DNA from: Microbacterium sp. SS28
GTDB taxonomy: Bacteria > Actinomycetota > Actinomycetes > Actinomycetales > Microbacteriaceae
Assembly: GCF_022761035.1 (NCBI RefSeq)
Contig: NZ_JAKWJP010000006.1
Location: 1 to 64,000 of the forward strand
Reading direction: 5' to 3'
Length of the DNA stretch: 64,000 bases
A program made the translations under genes and the position numbers. The number at the start of each line of letters is the position of its first letter. Positions within the stretch are counted from its first letter, which is position 1. Positions 1-8,857 of this stretch are shown here, piece after piece. Under the pieces are notes generated by a model, which ran no database searches, had not been told where the DNA came from, and saw nothing but the letters and a program-made list of their open reading frames with translations.

Positions 1-34
1 ACCACGAGGTAATTTGGCATTTGACAAGTGCACG

Positions 35-50
35 CTGTTGAGTTCTCAAG
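35..50 (-). promoter_or_regulatory. boxA antitermination element of rRNA leader
   Basis: On the minus strand this reads CTTGAGAACTCAACAG, the characteristic actinobacterial rRNA leader boxA-type sequence that recruits NusB/S10 antitermination factors. It lies between the TTGACA/TAAGAT promoter and the expected 16S start off the left edge. Confidence 0.75.
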
Positions 51-102
51 GATCGGATGCTCCCGCGCCAGCCTCTCGGCCGTCCCGCAGGGCAACTTCT
101 CT

Positions 103-130
103 ATCTTATCCCTTGCCTCGCGCTTGTCAA
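103..130 (-). promoter_or_regulatory. rRNA operon promoter
   Basis: Read on the minus strand there is a perfect -35 TTGACA (125-130), a 16-nt spacer and a -10 TAAGAT (103-108). It points out of the left end of the window. A boxA-like antitermination element lies about 55 nt downstream, so this is almost certainly the promoter of a 16S-23S-5S operon whose 16S gene starts beyond position 1. No rRNA sequence itself is in the window. Confidence 0.8.
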
Positions 131-364
131 ATCGGCCTCCGTGACGATGTTCCACGTCTACGGCAGCACTCTTCGACAGTTTCGAGGAGGGAAACCTCCA
201 TCCGAACCCGAAGGTGTGAACCCTCAAGGAGGATCAGGATGGGGGGTGGTTCTCCACTTGAGGGGGGTGAGGCTCTCGGCCTCTCCGCTTCCCTGTGGGG
301 CGAACAAGTAATAAGTTACGTGGCTCCCCACGGTTCGGCAAATCCTGCCCGCATCCCGGGCGTG
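131..364. other. Non-coding region upstream of rRNA promoter
   Basis: No convincing gene is seen between the rRNA promoter and the stop of the membrane protein at 365. There are G-rich runs and a short inverted repeat (GGAGG-GAAA-CCTCC near 186-199). Further rRNA promoters could lie here, but no second TTGACA/TANNNT pair is clear. Open frames across this stretch lack family resemblance. Confidence 0.4.
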
Positions 365-1222
365 TCACGGCGTTGCGAACGCCCACCACACCAGGAATGC
401 CGCGGCCAGAGCGAGCACCCAGCTCACGAGGCTGCCGATCAGGAAGTACTCCGCACGGTTGCCCGCGGCGCTGTCGCGAGAGATCTCGGGAAAGCGCACG
501 ATCCCCTTCGCGGCGAGCACGGCAGCGAGGAGCGGATACATGCCGGCGAGCGTGAGCGCGAACACCATGAGTCGCTCGAGCGGGCCGATGAGTCGACCGC
601 CCTTGAGCACCGCGACAGCCTCTGGGTGCTCTCCAGACTCGGCGAGCCCCGCCGATTCGAGTGCACCCCGCGCGGGGTCGGAGGATGCGACGCCTGCGGA
701 ATCCACAGCGGCAGCGGAGTCATCGGGGGCAGCGGCATCCGTCCCCTGCTCGTCGACGGCGACGGCAGCGGGAACCTGCACGACCTGTACGTGCTCTTGA
801 GCGAGCGCAGCGCGCACCACGACGTTCGCCGACTCGAGCAGGAAGACCGCGGCGCCCGTCAGGAGCACGACGTGGTCGAACGTGAGCGGGCCGAACGGGC
901 TGTCGAGATTCCAGATCTCGCCGATGAGCCCCGCATCGGGGCGCGGCGGGAAGAAGCCCACGGACAGTGCGCTCACGGCGCCGACGGCGACGACGGGCCA
1001 GAAGCCCGCGCGCGGACGACCCGCGACGGGAGTGAGCACCACCCAGCCGGCGGCGACGGCGAGCGCGAGGAGCGCGGCCGGGAGCGCCGCGGCGAAGGCT
1101 GCAACGACGAGGAGGACGAGCGCTCCGGCGGCGAAGCCGATCCAGCGGCGCCGCGCGGGAGCGAATTCGCGCACGAGATCGGCCGCGCCGATCGCGAGGA
1201 GCAGCAAGCCGGCCGCGATCAC
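365..1222 (-). CDS. Integral membrane protein coupled to SatD regulator
   Basis: This 285-residue hydrophobic protein is not recognised beyond being a membrane protein. It starts at a GTG that overlaps the satD stop (GTGA), so it is translationally coupled. The N-terminal third has several alanine/leucine-rich membrane spans. A middle segment (SPFGPLTFDHVVLLTG) precedes another span, then comes a soluble alanine/aspartate-rich stretch and two C-terminal spans ending FLVWWAFATP. SatD-type regulators are often paired with a membrane protein, so this is probably its functional partner, but its activity is unknown. The longer open frame upstream lies inside satD and was rejected as the start. Confidence 0.75.
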   Translation of the reverse strand: MIAAGLLLLAIGAADLVREFAPARRRWIGFAAGALVLLVVAAFAAALPAALLALAVAAGWVVLTPVAGRPRAGFWPVVAVGAVSALSVGFFPPRPDAGLIGEIWNLDSPFGPLTFDHVVLLTGAAVFLLESANVVVRAALAQEHVQVVQVPAAVAVDEQGTDAAAPDDSAAAVDSAGVASSDPARGALESAGLAESGEHPEAVAVLKGGRLIGPLERLMVFALTLAGMYPLLAAVLAAKGIVRFPEISRDSAAGNRAEYFLIGSLVSWVLALAAAFLVWWAFATP

Positions 1223-1866
1223 GAGGGCTCCCCCGCCCGCAGGAGCGCATAGCCCTCGACGATGGCGGATGCCCCAGCGGTCGCGAGCGACTGCGAGACA
1301 GCAGGCTGCGTGATGCCCTCGGCCTGTGCGAGATCGCGCTGCGTGACGCCGAGGCACCGGCCGAGCGTGAGCCGGCGGGTGCGCTCGTTCATCGAGCCCA
1401 CGATCTGGTCGCGCGCGAGCAGATACGCATTGGCGTGACGGACGGCGATGTGCACTCCTGCATCTTCGCCGGGGGATGCGACAACCCACGTGCGCGCGCT
1501 CGGCGCGGCGCGCTGCTGCTTGGCATGGACGTGCTCGATGGCCTCGCGGGCCGCCCACCATCCGGGGCCGTCATGCAGCGCCCCGCCAGCCGACGGGAAG
1601 GTGTCGATCGCCCCGACGCCGAGACCGAATCGGCACTCGACGGTGTCTGGGAGCGAGAGCTGCAGCAGCAGCAGCCAGGCGAGCGCGTCATCGAGTGCCT
1701 CGAAGACGCCCTGCTGCTCATCGCCGACCGTGGGGCGCAGCGGCTCGCTCGCAAGGGGAAGCGACTGCTCGAGCTGCGCGATCGTCGAATCGAGCAGCTG
1801 CTGCGCCTCGGCGCGATCGGAGAGACGACGGGATCCGACGATGTCCGCGATGACGGCGACGACCAT
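1219..1866 (-). CDS. satD: SatD-family DNA-binding protein
   Basis: This 215-residue protein opens with MVVAVIADIVGSRRL, the SatD-family hallmark. Its C-terminus carries a helix-turn-helix around residues 165-195 (TQRDLAQAEGITQPAVSQSL). SatD is named from the Streptococcus mutans sat operon; its molecular role is poorly known. The ATG at 1864-1866 follows directly after two palindromes (1869-1887 and 1897-1915), so autoregulation is likely. The gene overlaps the downstream membrane-protein start by 4 nt. ArgH ends 70 nt upstream on the same strand, so some read-through from the arg operon is possible. Family call is firm; ligand and targets are unknown. Confidence 0.85.
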   Translation of the reverse strand: MVVAVIADIVGSRRLSDRAEAQQLLDSTIAQLEQSLPLASEPLRPTVGDEQQGVFEALDDALAWLLLLQLSLPDTVECRFGLGVGAIDTFPSAGGALHDGPGWWAAREAIEHVHAKQQRAAPSARTWVVASPGEDAGVHIAVRHANAYLLARDQIVGSMNERTRRLTLGRCLGVTQRDLAQAEGITQPAVSQSLATAGASAIVEGYALLRAGEPS

Positions 1867-1868
1867 TG

Positions 1869-1930
1869 GATAAGCGTATCACTTATCTCGTGGATGAATA
1901 AGCGAAAGCCTTATTTGTTGGATCGATAAG
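1869..1930 (-). promoter_or_regulatory. Phased palindromic operator upstream of satD
   Basis: Two 19-bp palindromes of the form RATAAG-N7-CTTATY occur at 1869-1887 (GATAAG/CTTATC) and 1897-1915 (AATAAG/CTTATT). A third half-site GATAAG lies at 1925-1930. The three left arms start exactly 28 bp apart. The array fills the gap between argH and satD and ends 2 bp from the satD ATG. A regulator bound here would block translation-proximal transcription. SatD itself has an HTH and is the obvious candidate; this is inference. Confidence 0.65.
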
Positions 1931-1936
1931 CGGGGG

Positions 1937-3367
1937 TCACAGGCCCAGCGCGTGCGCCGCGGCCTGTGTGCGCGCCACGAGCTCCGCGCGCTGCTCGGCG
2001 ACCCGGACCGGCGCGGTGCCCCCGGCACCCGTGCGCGAGCCGACCGATCCCTCGATCGTCAGCACGTCGCGCACCTCGGGCAGAAGAGCCGGCGAGAGGG
2101 AGGCGAGATCCTCGTCCGTCGCCTCGTGCAGCTCGATGCCGCGCTCCTCGCACAGTTTGACGAGGGCGCCCGAGATCTCGTGGGCATCGCGGAACGGCAC
2201 GCCCTGGCGCACGAGCCAGTCCGCGACATCCGTCGCCAGCGAGAAGCCGAGCGGCGCGAGATACGCCATGCGCTCCGTGTCGAAGCGCAGCGTCGCAATC
2301 ATGCCCGCGAAGGCGGGAAGGACGACCTCGAGGGTCGCGACCGAGTCGAAGACGGGCTCCTTGTCCTCCTGCAGGTCGCGGTTGTACGCGATGGGAAGCC
2401 CCTTGAGCGTCGTGAGGAGCCCCGCGAGATTGCCGACGAGGCGGCCCGCCTTGCCGCGCGCGAGCTCGGCGATGTCGGGGTTCTTCTTCTGCGGCATGAT
2501 GCTCGACCCCGTCGAGAACCCGTCGTCGAGCGTGACGAACCCGAACTCCCGCGTATTCCAGAGGATGACGTCCTCGGCGAAGCGCGAGAGGTCGATGCCG
2601 ATCTGGGCCGCAATGTAGGCGAACTCCGCGACGACGTCGCGCGCGGACGTGCCGTCGAGCGAGTTCTCGGAGGGACGTGCGAGTCCGAGCTCGCGCGCGA
2701 CGAGCTCGGGGTCGAGGCCCAGGCTGGATCCCGCGAGCGCTCCCCCGCCGTACGGCGACACCGACGCGCGCACCGACCAGTCCCGGATGCGCTCGAGGTC
2801 GCGCACGAGCGGCCACGCGTGCGCCTGGAGGTGGTGCGCGAGCAGGATCGGCTGCGCGTGCTGCAGATGCGTGCGGCCGGGCATGATGGCGTGCGGGTGC
2901 GCCTCGGCCTGCGCCGCGATGGCATCGACGAGACGCAGGATGTCGCGCGCGATCGTGCGGGAGTGGTCGAGCAGGTACATCCGCACGAGCGTCGCGATCT
3001 GGTCGTTGCGGCTGCGGCCGGCGCGCAGCTTTCCGCCGAGCTCGGGCCCGACGGCGCGCAGCAGCGCGGCCTCGAGGGCACCGTGCACGTCTTCGTCGCC
3101 GGGAACGGGACGCAGGGTGCCGTCCTGGATGCCGCGGGCGAGGGTGTCGAGACCCTCGTGCATCGCGCGCTCTTCATCGGCGGTGAGGTACCCGGCCGCG
3201 GCGAGCGCCTTGGCGTGCGCGTGCGAGCCCGCGATGTCGTAGAGCGCGAGGCTCCAGTCGAAGTGCGTCGAACGGCTCAGCGCGGCGAGCTCGGGAGACG
3301 GCCCCGATGCGAATCGTGCGCCCCAGAGTGCGCCCTCGTTCGTGCCTTCGCCCTTCGCATCGCTCAT
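1937..3367 (-). CDS. argH: Argininosuccinate lyase
   Basis: This 476-residue enzyme splits argininosuccinate into arginine and fumarate, the last step of arginine synthesis in the cytosol. The fumarase/ASL-superfamily signature GSSIMPQKKNPD is near residue 285, and the N-terminus LWGARFASGPSPELAALS is typical of ArgH. The ATG at 3365-3367 overlaps the stop of the upstream membrane-protein gene (ATGA). It is the last biosynthetic gene of the leftward arg operon. argG and argR, which usually lie between argF and argH in actinobacteria, are not here. Confidence 0.97.
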   Translation of the reverse strand: MSDAKGEGTNEGALWGARFASGPSPELAALSRSTHFDWSLALYDIAGSHAHAKALAAAGYLTADEERAMHEGLDTLARGIQDGTLRPVPGDEDVHGALEAALLRAVGPELGGKLRAGRSRNDQIATLVRMYLLDHSRTIARDILRLVDAIAAQAEAHPHAIMPGRTHLQHAQPILLAHHLQAHAWPLVRDLERIRDWSVRASVSPYGGGALAGSSLGLDPELVARELGLARPSENSLDGTSARDVVAEFAYIAAQIGIDLSRFAEDVILWNTREFGFVTLDDGFSTGSSIMPQKKNPDIAELARGKAGRLVGNLAGLLTTLKGLPIAYNRDLQEDKEPVFDSVATLEVVLPAFAGMIATLRFDTERMAYLAPLGFSLATDVADWLVRQGVPFRDAHEISGALVKLCEERGIELHEATDEDLASLSPALLPEVRDVLTIEGSVGSRTGAGGTAPVRVAEQRAELVARTQAAAHALGL

Positions 3368-4632
3368 CGTTCCAGCCTATCGGGGCCGGCCTCGGGCGCC
3401 GACGGCGCGGGGGGCGCTGCGGCAGCCGTCGACGGGGCATCCGTCGAGGAAGCGGGCGGGGACGCGAGGCCCGGGCTGCCCGCGGTCCAGAACGACGCCC
3501 CGGGCACGATGAACCGGGCGACCTGATCCGTGACCCACTCGAGCGGGCCCCGCCCGAGCGTGAGCGCCCAGATCGTGCACGCGATGAGGATCCCGATCGT
3601 GAACGCCGGGAAGGGTTCGAGCGAGCGGAAGGCGAAGAGGCGGCCCGGGTCTCCGAAGACGAGCCACGCCACGACCGCCCACGCGAGGACCTGCGCCACG
3701 TAGGCGGTGAGCGGCATCGATCCGACGGCGCGCAGCGGCAGGACGATCCACACGACGAACGTGCGACACACGAGCAGGCAGATCCCGACGGCAGCGAGCG
3801 CGAAGCCGCCCGATCCCACGATCTCGAGGATGCCTCCGGTGTGGGCGCCGGCCAGCCAGATCGACTCCCACAGCGTCGCGGACCTCGAGTCGGACTTCGA
3901 ACCCGTCGCGACGTCGATGACGGCCGAGAGCACGGCGAGGGAACCCCCGGCGACGACGAGCCACACCTGCACGCGCGTGCGACGCACGCCCGCGCGAGCG
4001 ATGGCGAGGCCCGCGACGACGAACGTGATCCACGACACGAACGGGTAGCGCCATCCGAGTGCCATCTCGACGATCTCACCGACGTCGCCGTCCCAGAAGG
4101 GAAGGCGATCGATCGACTCGGCGAGCACGGGCGTCGCGAGCGCGAGCGCCCCCGCGAGGACGAACAGCGTCCGCGCCGTCAGCCGTGTGAGCGGGATCGC
4201 GAGCAGGAAGAGGATCGCGTAGGCGGGCAGGATCACGACGATCGGCGTGCCCGTCGCGATGAGGAGGATGCCGAGCACCCACAGGAGCGACGCGCGGACG
4301 ACGAGGCGCTTGCGCGCCGTCGACATCCGCTCCCCCTCGTACGGCGTCCGCGCACCCGTCACGAGCCCGATCGAGACACCCGCGAGCGTCGCGAACAGGA
4401 TCGACGAGCGGCCCTGCACGACCCCCGCCCACGTGGACGGGTCGGCCCACACGAGGCGGTCGATCGTGAAGAGGTGCGCCGCGAGCATGCCGATGACGGC
4501 GAGACCCCGCGCGAGGTCCACTCCCGGGATGCGCGCGGGACCGTTCAGCCGCTCCCAGCGGGACGCGAGCCACTCCCGCGTCGCCGCCGGGGGCGCCACC
4601 TCATCGGCCGGAGTCGAGCGGACCGCGTTCAC
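3364..4632 (-). CDS. Acyltransferase-like multi-pass membrane protein (DUF1624/DUF418 type)
   Basis: This 422-residue protein starts with a short soluble segment and then the motif ARIPGVDLARGLAVIGM, typical of heparan-alpha-glucosaminide N-acetyltransferase-like (DUF1624) and related DUF418 proteins. About ten hydrophobic spans follow, with a proline/alanine-rich C-terminal tail. Such proteins are thought to move acyl groups across the membrane onto sugars; the substrate here is unknown. It lies between argF (13-nt gap) and argH (4-nt overlap) and is co-transcribed with them, in the place where argR and argG usually lie. No arginine-related role is evident. Confidence 0.75.
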   Translation of the reverse strand: MNAVRSTPADEVAPPAATREWLASRWERLNGPARIPGVDLARGLAVIGMLAAHLFTIDRLVWADPSTWAGVVQGRSSILFATLAGVSIGLVTGARTPYEGERMSTARKRLVVRASLLWVLGILLIATGTPIVVILPAYAILFLLAIPLTRLTARTLFVLAGALALATPVLAESIDRLPFWDGDVGEIVEMALGWRYPFVSWITFVVAGLAIARAGVRRTRVQVWLVVAGGSLAVLSAVIDVATGSKSDSRSATLWESIWLAGAHTGGILEIVGSGGFALAAVGICLLVCRTFVVWIVLPLRAVGSMPLTAYVAQVLAWAVVAWLVFGDPGRLFAFRSLEPFPAFTIGILIACTIWALTLGRGPLEWVTDQVARFIVPGASFWTAGSPGLASPPASSTDAPSTAAAAPPAPSAPEAGPDRLER

Positions 4633-4645
4633 CGGACGTGCCCGG

Positions 4646-5569
4646 TCAGGACTGCCGGAGCAGCCAGACCAGGAGCGCCTTCTGCGCGTGCAGCCGGTTC
4701 TCGGCCTCGTCCCACACGACGCTCTGCGGCCCGTCGATGACGTCCGCCTCGACTTCGTAGCCGCGATCGGCGGGAAGGCAGTGGATGAAGATCGCCTCGG
4801 GCTTCGCGAGAGCCATGAGCTCGCGCGTCACCTTGTAGGCGCCCAGATCGCGCAGGCGCGCGAGCTTCTCCTCTTCCTTGCCCATCGAGACCCACGTGTC
4901 GGTCACGATGATGTCGGCGCCCGCCGCGGCCTCGTTGGCGTCCGTGTAGAGCTCCACCGACCCGCCGGTCTCGGCGGCGCGGCGATCCGCGTCGGCCACG
5001 ACGTCGTCGCGCGGCGCGTAGTCTTCGGGCGAGGCCACGCGCACATGCATGCCCGCCGTGACGCACGCGAGCATGTACGAGTGGGCCATGTTGGAGCGGC
5101 CGTCGCCGAAGAACGCCAGCGTGAGCCCCGCGAGGTCGCCCTTGTGCTCGCGGATCGTGAGCAGATCGGCGAGCAGCTGGCACGGGTGGAAGTCGTCGCT
5201 CAGGGCGTTGACGACCGGCACCGAGGTGCCCGCCGCCATCTCTTCGAGACCCTTCTGCGCGTAGGTGCGCCACACGATCGCGGCGACCTGGCGCTCGAGC
5301 ACGCGCGCCGTGTCGGCGGGCGTCTCCTTGCCGCCGAGCTGGCTGTTGGCCGTCGAGATGATGAGGGGCACGCCCCCGAGGTCGGCGATGCCGACCGCGA
5401 ACGACACGCGCGTGCGCGTCGAGGACTTGTCGAAGATCACGGCGACCGTCTGCGGGCCCTCGAGCGGCTTGAGCTTCCAGCGGTCCTTCTTGAGCGCGAT
5501 CGCGAGATCGATGATCTCGTCCTGCTCGGCCTTGGTCAGATCGTCGTCGCGCAGCAGGTGGCGGGTCAT
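4646..5569 (-). CDS. argF: Ornithine carbamoyltransferase
   Basis: This 307-residue enzyme makes citrulline from ornithine and carbamoyl phosphate. The carbamoyl-phosphate motif SSTRTR is near residue 50 and the ornithine-binding HCLPADRG motif is in the C-terminal domain, both intact. The ATG at 5567-5569 overlaps the argD stop (ATGA) and gives the usual MTRHLLRDDDL start; the longer open frame upstream belongs to argD's shadow. It is the fifth gene of the argCJBDF run. Confidence 0.97.
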   Translation of the reverse strand: MTRHLLRDDDLTKAEQDEIIDLAIALKKDRWKLKPLEGPQTVAVIFDKSSTRTRVSFAVGIADLGGVPLIISTANSQLGGKETPADTARVLERQVAAIVWRTYAQKGLEEMAAGTSVPVVNALSDDFHPCQLLADLLTIREHKGDLAGLTLAFFGDGRSNMAHSYMLACVTAGMHVRVASPEDYAPRDDVVADADRRAAETGGSVELYTDANEAAAGADIIVTDTWVSMGKEEEKLARLRDLGAYKVTRELMALAKPEAIFIHCLPADRGYEVEADVIDGPQSVVWDEAENRLHAQKALLVWLLRQS

Positions 5570-6801
5570 GCGCGCACCTCCGCACCGGCCTGGGCGGGCT
5601 CGTCCTCGAGGACGAGGGCGTGCGCGACGGTCTCCAGCGACGCGGCGAACAGCTGCACGAATTCGTCGATCTCGACGTCTCCGATCGTGAGGGCCGGGAC
5701 GAGCCGGATGGTCTCGTCGTTGGGCGCGTTGATGATGAGTCCGTGCTCCTGCGCGGCCGCGACGACGGCCTTGGCGACGGGATGCCGCAGCCCCACGCCG
5801 ACGAGAAGCCCCTTGCCCCGGCATCCACTCACCAACGGCGAGCCGATCGCCTCGATCGCGGCGCGCAGCTGCTCACCGCGCTCCGCGGCGTTCGCGACGA
5901 GGTCGGCTCGCTCGATCTCGGCGAGGACCGCACCGGCGACCGCCGTGCCGAGCGCGTTGCCGCCGAACGTCGAGCCGTGCGTGCCGGGGTAGAAGAGCTC
6001 GCTCGCGGCGCCGAAGGTGATGAGCGCCCCGATCGGGAAGCCGCCGCCGATGCCCTTCGCGACGGTGATCGCGTCGGGCGTGATGCCGTCGTGCTGGAAG
6101 GCGAACCACTCCCCCGTGCGGCCCGCTCCGGTCTGGATCTCGTCGATGATGAGCAGCACGCCGTGCTGCTCCGTGAGCTCGCGCGCGGCGCGGAGGAATC
6201 CCTCCGGCAGCTCGACGACGCCCGCCTCGCCCTTGACGGGTTCGACGAACAGCGCCGCGACACGGTCGTCGATCGCGGCCTCGAGGGCCTCGATCGTCGA
6301 GTCGATGAACTCGACCCCGCCGGCCATGGGCAGGAACGGCTCCTGCATCCACGGCTTGCCGGTCAGGGCGAGCGTGCCCATCGTGCGGCCGTGGAACGCG
6401 TCGCGCAGCGACAGGATCCGCGGCCGGTCGGCGCCGCCGTGGAGCCGCGCGAGCTTGAACGCCGCCTCGTTCGCCTCGGCGCCGGAGTTGCCGAAGTAGA
6501 CGCGGCCCGAAGGGCCCGTCCCCGCGAGCCGCTTGAGGCGCGAGGCGAGCGCGAGCTGCGGCTCGGTCGCGAAGTAGTTCGAGACGTGCGCGAGCGTCGC
6601 AGCCTGTGCGGCGACCGCCTCGACGAAGACGGGGTGCGCGTGGCCGAGCGAGTTGACCGCGATGCCCGCGAGGAAGTCGAGGTAGCGCCGGCCCTTGTCA
6701 TCCCACAGGTAGGCGCCCTCGCCGCGCGTGAACAGCGCCATCCGCTCGCCGAAGCTCCGCACCAGGTCGCGCCCCGCGTCGTCTTTCCAGGTCGTCGTCA
6801 T
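5566..6801 (-). CDS. argD: Acetylornithine aminotransferase
   Basis: This 411-residue PLP enzyme converts N-acetylglutamate semialdehyde to N-acetylornithine. It has the class-III aminotransferase layout: NSLGHAHP near the N-terminus, GNSGAEANEAAFKLAR, LIIDEIQTGAGRTG, and the PLP lysine in ITVAKGIGGGFPIGA. The ATG at 6799-6801 overlaps the argB stop by 4 nt. Start and length match the family. Confidence 0.97.
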   Translation of the reverse strand: MTTTWKDDAGRDLVRSFGERMALFTRGEGAYLWDDKGRRYLDFLAGIAVNSLGHAHPVFVEAVAAQAATLAHVSNYFATEPQLALASRLKRLAGTGPSGRVYFGNSGAEANEAAFKLARLHGGADRPRILSLRDAFHGRTMGTLALTGKPWMQEPFLPMAGGVEFIDSTIEALEAAIDDRVAALFVEPVKGEAGVVELPEGFLRAARELTEQHGVLLIIDEIQTGAGRTGEWFAFQHDGITPDAITVAKGIGGGFPIGALITFGAASELFYPGTHGSTFGGNALGTAVAGAVLAEIERADLVANAAERGEQLRAAIEAIGSPLVSGCRGKGLLVGVGLRHPVAKAVVAAAQEHGLIINAPNDETIRLVPALTIGDVEIDEFVQLFAASLETVAHALVLEDEPAQAGAEVRA

Positions 6802-7703
6802 CCGACCACCACCTCCGTTCCGATTCCCTTGCTCGTGAAGATCTCGACCAGCACCGAGTGCGGCACGCGGCCGTCTATGATGGCCGCCGTCTCGACGCCG
6901 CCCTCGACGGCGTCGAGGCACGCCTGCATCTTCGGGATCATGCCCGACTCGAGCGACGGCAGCATCGTGCGCAGCTCGCTCGAGGTCAGATGCGAGACGA
7001 GCGAGTCGCGGTTCGGCCAGTCCGAGTACAGCCCCGGCACGTCGGTCAGGACGACGAGCTTGGCGGCGTCCAGCGCGACGGCGAGAGCCGCGGCCGCGGC
7101 ATCCGCATTGACGTTGAGTGAGTTCCCCGGGTGATCGAGGTCGGGCGCGATGCTCGAGACGACCGGGATGCGGCCTGCCGCGAGCTGGTCGAGCACAGGC
7201 TGCGGATCGACCTCGACGACGTCGCCGACGCGCCCCAGATCGTGCTCGACGCCCTCGATCGTGACACCACGCCGGCGTCCGCCGAACAGGCCCGCGTCCT
7301 CGCCCGAGAGACCGGCTGCGAGGGGACCGTGCGCGTTGATCTTGCCGACGAGCTGAGGATTGATCTGCCCCGTGAGCACCATGCGCACGACCGAGATCGC
7401 CTCGGTGCTCGTGACGCGGTAGCCGCCCTTGAACTCGCTCGGGATCGCGAGGCGGTCCAGCATCGACGAGATCTGCGGGCCGCCGCCGTGGACGACGACG
7501 GGCTTGACCCCGACGTAGCGGAGGTACGCGATGTCGGCGGCGAAGGCGTCCTGCAACTCGTCGCTGACCATCGCGTTGCCGCCGTACTTGATGACGATGA
7601 CCTGGTCGCGGAAGCGCCGCAGCCAGGGCAGCGACTCGATGAGCGTCGCGGCCTTGGCGCTCGCCTCTGCGGGGTCGGTGTCCTGCCGTTCGATGTCGCT
7701 CAT
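6798..7703 (-). CDS. argB: Acetylglutamate kinase
   Basis: This 301-residue kinase phosphorylates N-acetylglutamate, usually the arginine-inhibited step. It shows the amino-acid-kinase motifs VIVIKYGGNAM near the N-terminus, VVVHGGGPQI, and NVNADAAAAALAVAL. The N-terminal extension before the first strand is typical of arginine-sensitive forms. The ATG at 7701-7703 overlaps the argJ stop by 4 nt. Confidence 0.97.
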   Translation of the reverse strand: MSDIERQDTDPAEASAKAATLIESLPWLRRFRDQVIVIKYGGNAMVSDELQDAFAADIAYLRYVGVKPVVVHGGGPQISSMLDRLAIPSEFKGGYRVTSTEAISVVRMVLTGQINPQLVGKINAHGPLAAGLSGEDAGLFGGRRRGVTIEGVEHDLGRVGDVVEVDPQPVLDQLAAGRIPVVSSIAPDLDHPGNSLNVNADAAAAALAVALDAAKLVVLTDVPGLYSDWPNRDSLVSHLTSSELRTMLPSLESGMIPKMQACLDAVEGGVETAAIIDGRVPHSVLVEIFTSKGIGTEVVVG

Positions 7704-8857
7704 GAGGCGTACGCGCTGTTCTCGTGGACGTAGTCGTGCGTGAGGTCGTTCGTGAGGATCGTCGCCTCGGCGTCGCCGACCTTGAGGTCGATCACGATGC
7801 TCGTCGCCCGCGGCGTGAGGTCGACCTCGTCGCGCGGGCGGTCGGGGCCGCCCGCGGAGCAGACGCGCACCCCGTTCATCGACACGTCGACGTCGTACGG
7901 ATCGAACTCCGCCTGCGTCGTGCCGATCGCCGCGAGCACGCGCCCCCAGTTCGGGTCGTTGCCGAAGATCGCGGCCTTGAACAGGTTGTTGCGCGCGACC
8001 GAGCGGCCGACCTCGACGGCGTCCGCCTCGGAGGCGGCGTGCACGACCTGGATCGTGATGTCGTGGCTCGCGCCCTCCGCATCGCCCTGCAGCTGACGTG
8101 CCAGGTCGGCCGCGACCTCCGTGAGTGCCGCGCGGAACGCGTCGGGGTCGGGCGTGACGCCGGACGCGCCCGAGACGAGCAGCGACACCTGGTCGTTGGT
8201 CGACATGCAGCCGTCCGAGTCGAGGCGGTCGAAGCTCACGTTCGTCGCGGCCCGCAGATGCGCATCGGCCTCGGCGGCGGTGAGCACGGCGTCGGTCGTG
8301 AGGACGACGAGCATCGTCGCGAGGCCGGGCGCCAGCATCCCGGCGCCCTTCGCCATGCCGCCGATCGACCAGCCCTCGCCCGCGACGACGGAGCGCTTGG
8401 CGCGCGAGTCGGTCGTCATGATGGCTTCGGATGCCGCGTCGCCGCCGTCGGCGCTCAGCTGGGCGATGCCCTGCGTCGTGCCCTCGAGCACCTTGGCACG
8501 GAACACGTCGTCGCCCGTGCCGATGAGGCCCGTAGAGCAGACGAGGATGTCGCCCGCCGACACGCCGAGCAGCTCGGCGGCCTTCTCGGCTGTCTCGTGC
8601 GTCGTCTGGAATCCGAACGAGCCCGTGAAGCAGTTGGCGCCGCCCGAATTGAGGACGATCGCCTCGACGACGCCGTCCTGGATCGCCTGCTGCGACCAGA
8701 TGATGGGATTGGCCTTCGCCCGGTTGCTCGTGAAGACGGCGGCGCCGACCTTGAGGGGTCCGCGGTTGACGACGACCGCGACATCCGGCTTTCCGGAGGA
8801 CTTCAGGCCGACCGCGACTCCGGCGGCCTCGAATCCGAGGGGTGCGGTGACGGTCAC
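7700..8857 (-). CDS. argJ: Bifunctional glutamate N-acetyltransferase / ornithine acetyltransferase
   Basis: This 385-residue enzyme recycles the acetyl group between acetylornithine and glutamate. ArgJ is made as a precursor that cuts itself at a conserved ATML threonine; this is visible as KGAGMLAPGLATML in the middle of the protein. The GTG start (8855-8857) has a GGGAGG ribosome site. A 97-bp gap separates it from argC, the only real gap between the adjacent argC-J-B-D-F genes. Confidence 0.97.
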   Translation of the reverse strand: MTVTAPLGFEAAGVAVGLKSSGKPDVAVVVNRGPLKVGAAVFTSNRAKANPIIWSQQAIQDGVVEAIVLNSGGANCFTGSFGFQTTHETAEKAAELLGVSAGDILVCSTGLIGTGDDVFRAKVLEGTTQGIAQLSADGGDAASEAIMTTDSRAKRSVVAGEGWSIGGMAKGAGMLAPGLATMLVVLTTDAVLTAAEADAHLRAATNVSFDRLDSDGCMSTNDQVSLLVSGASGVTPDPDAFRAALTEVAADLARQLQGDAEGASHDITIQVVHAASEADAVEVGRSVARNNLFKAAIFGNDPNWGRVLAAIGTTQAEFDPYDVDVSMNGVRVCSAGGPDRPRDEVDLTPRATSIVIDLKVGDAEATILTNDLTHDYVHENSAYAS

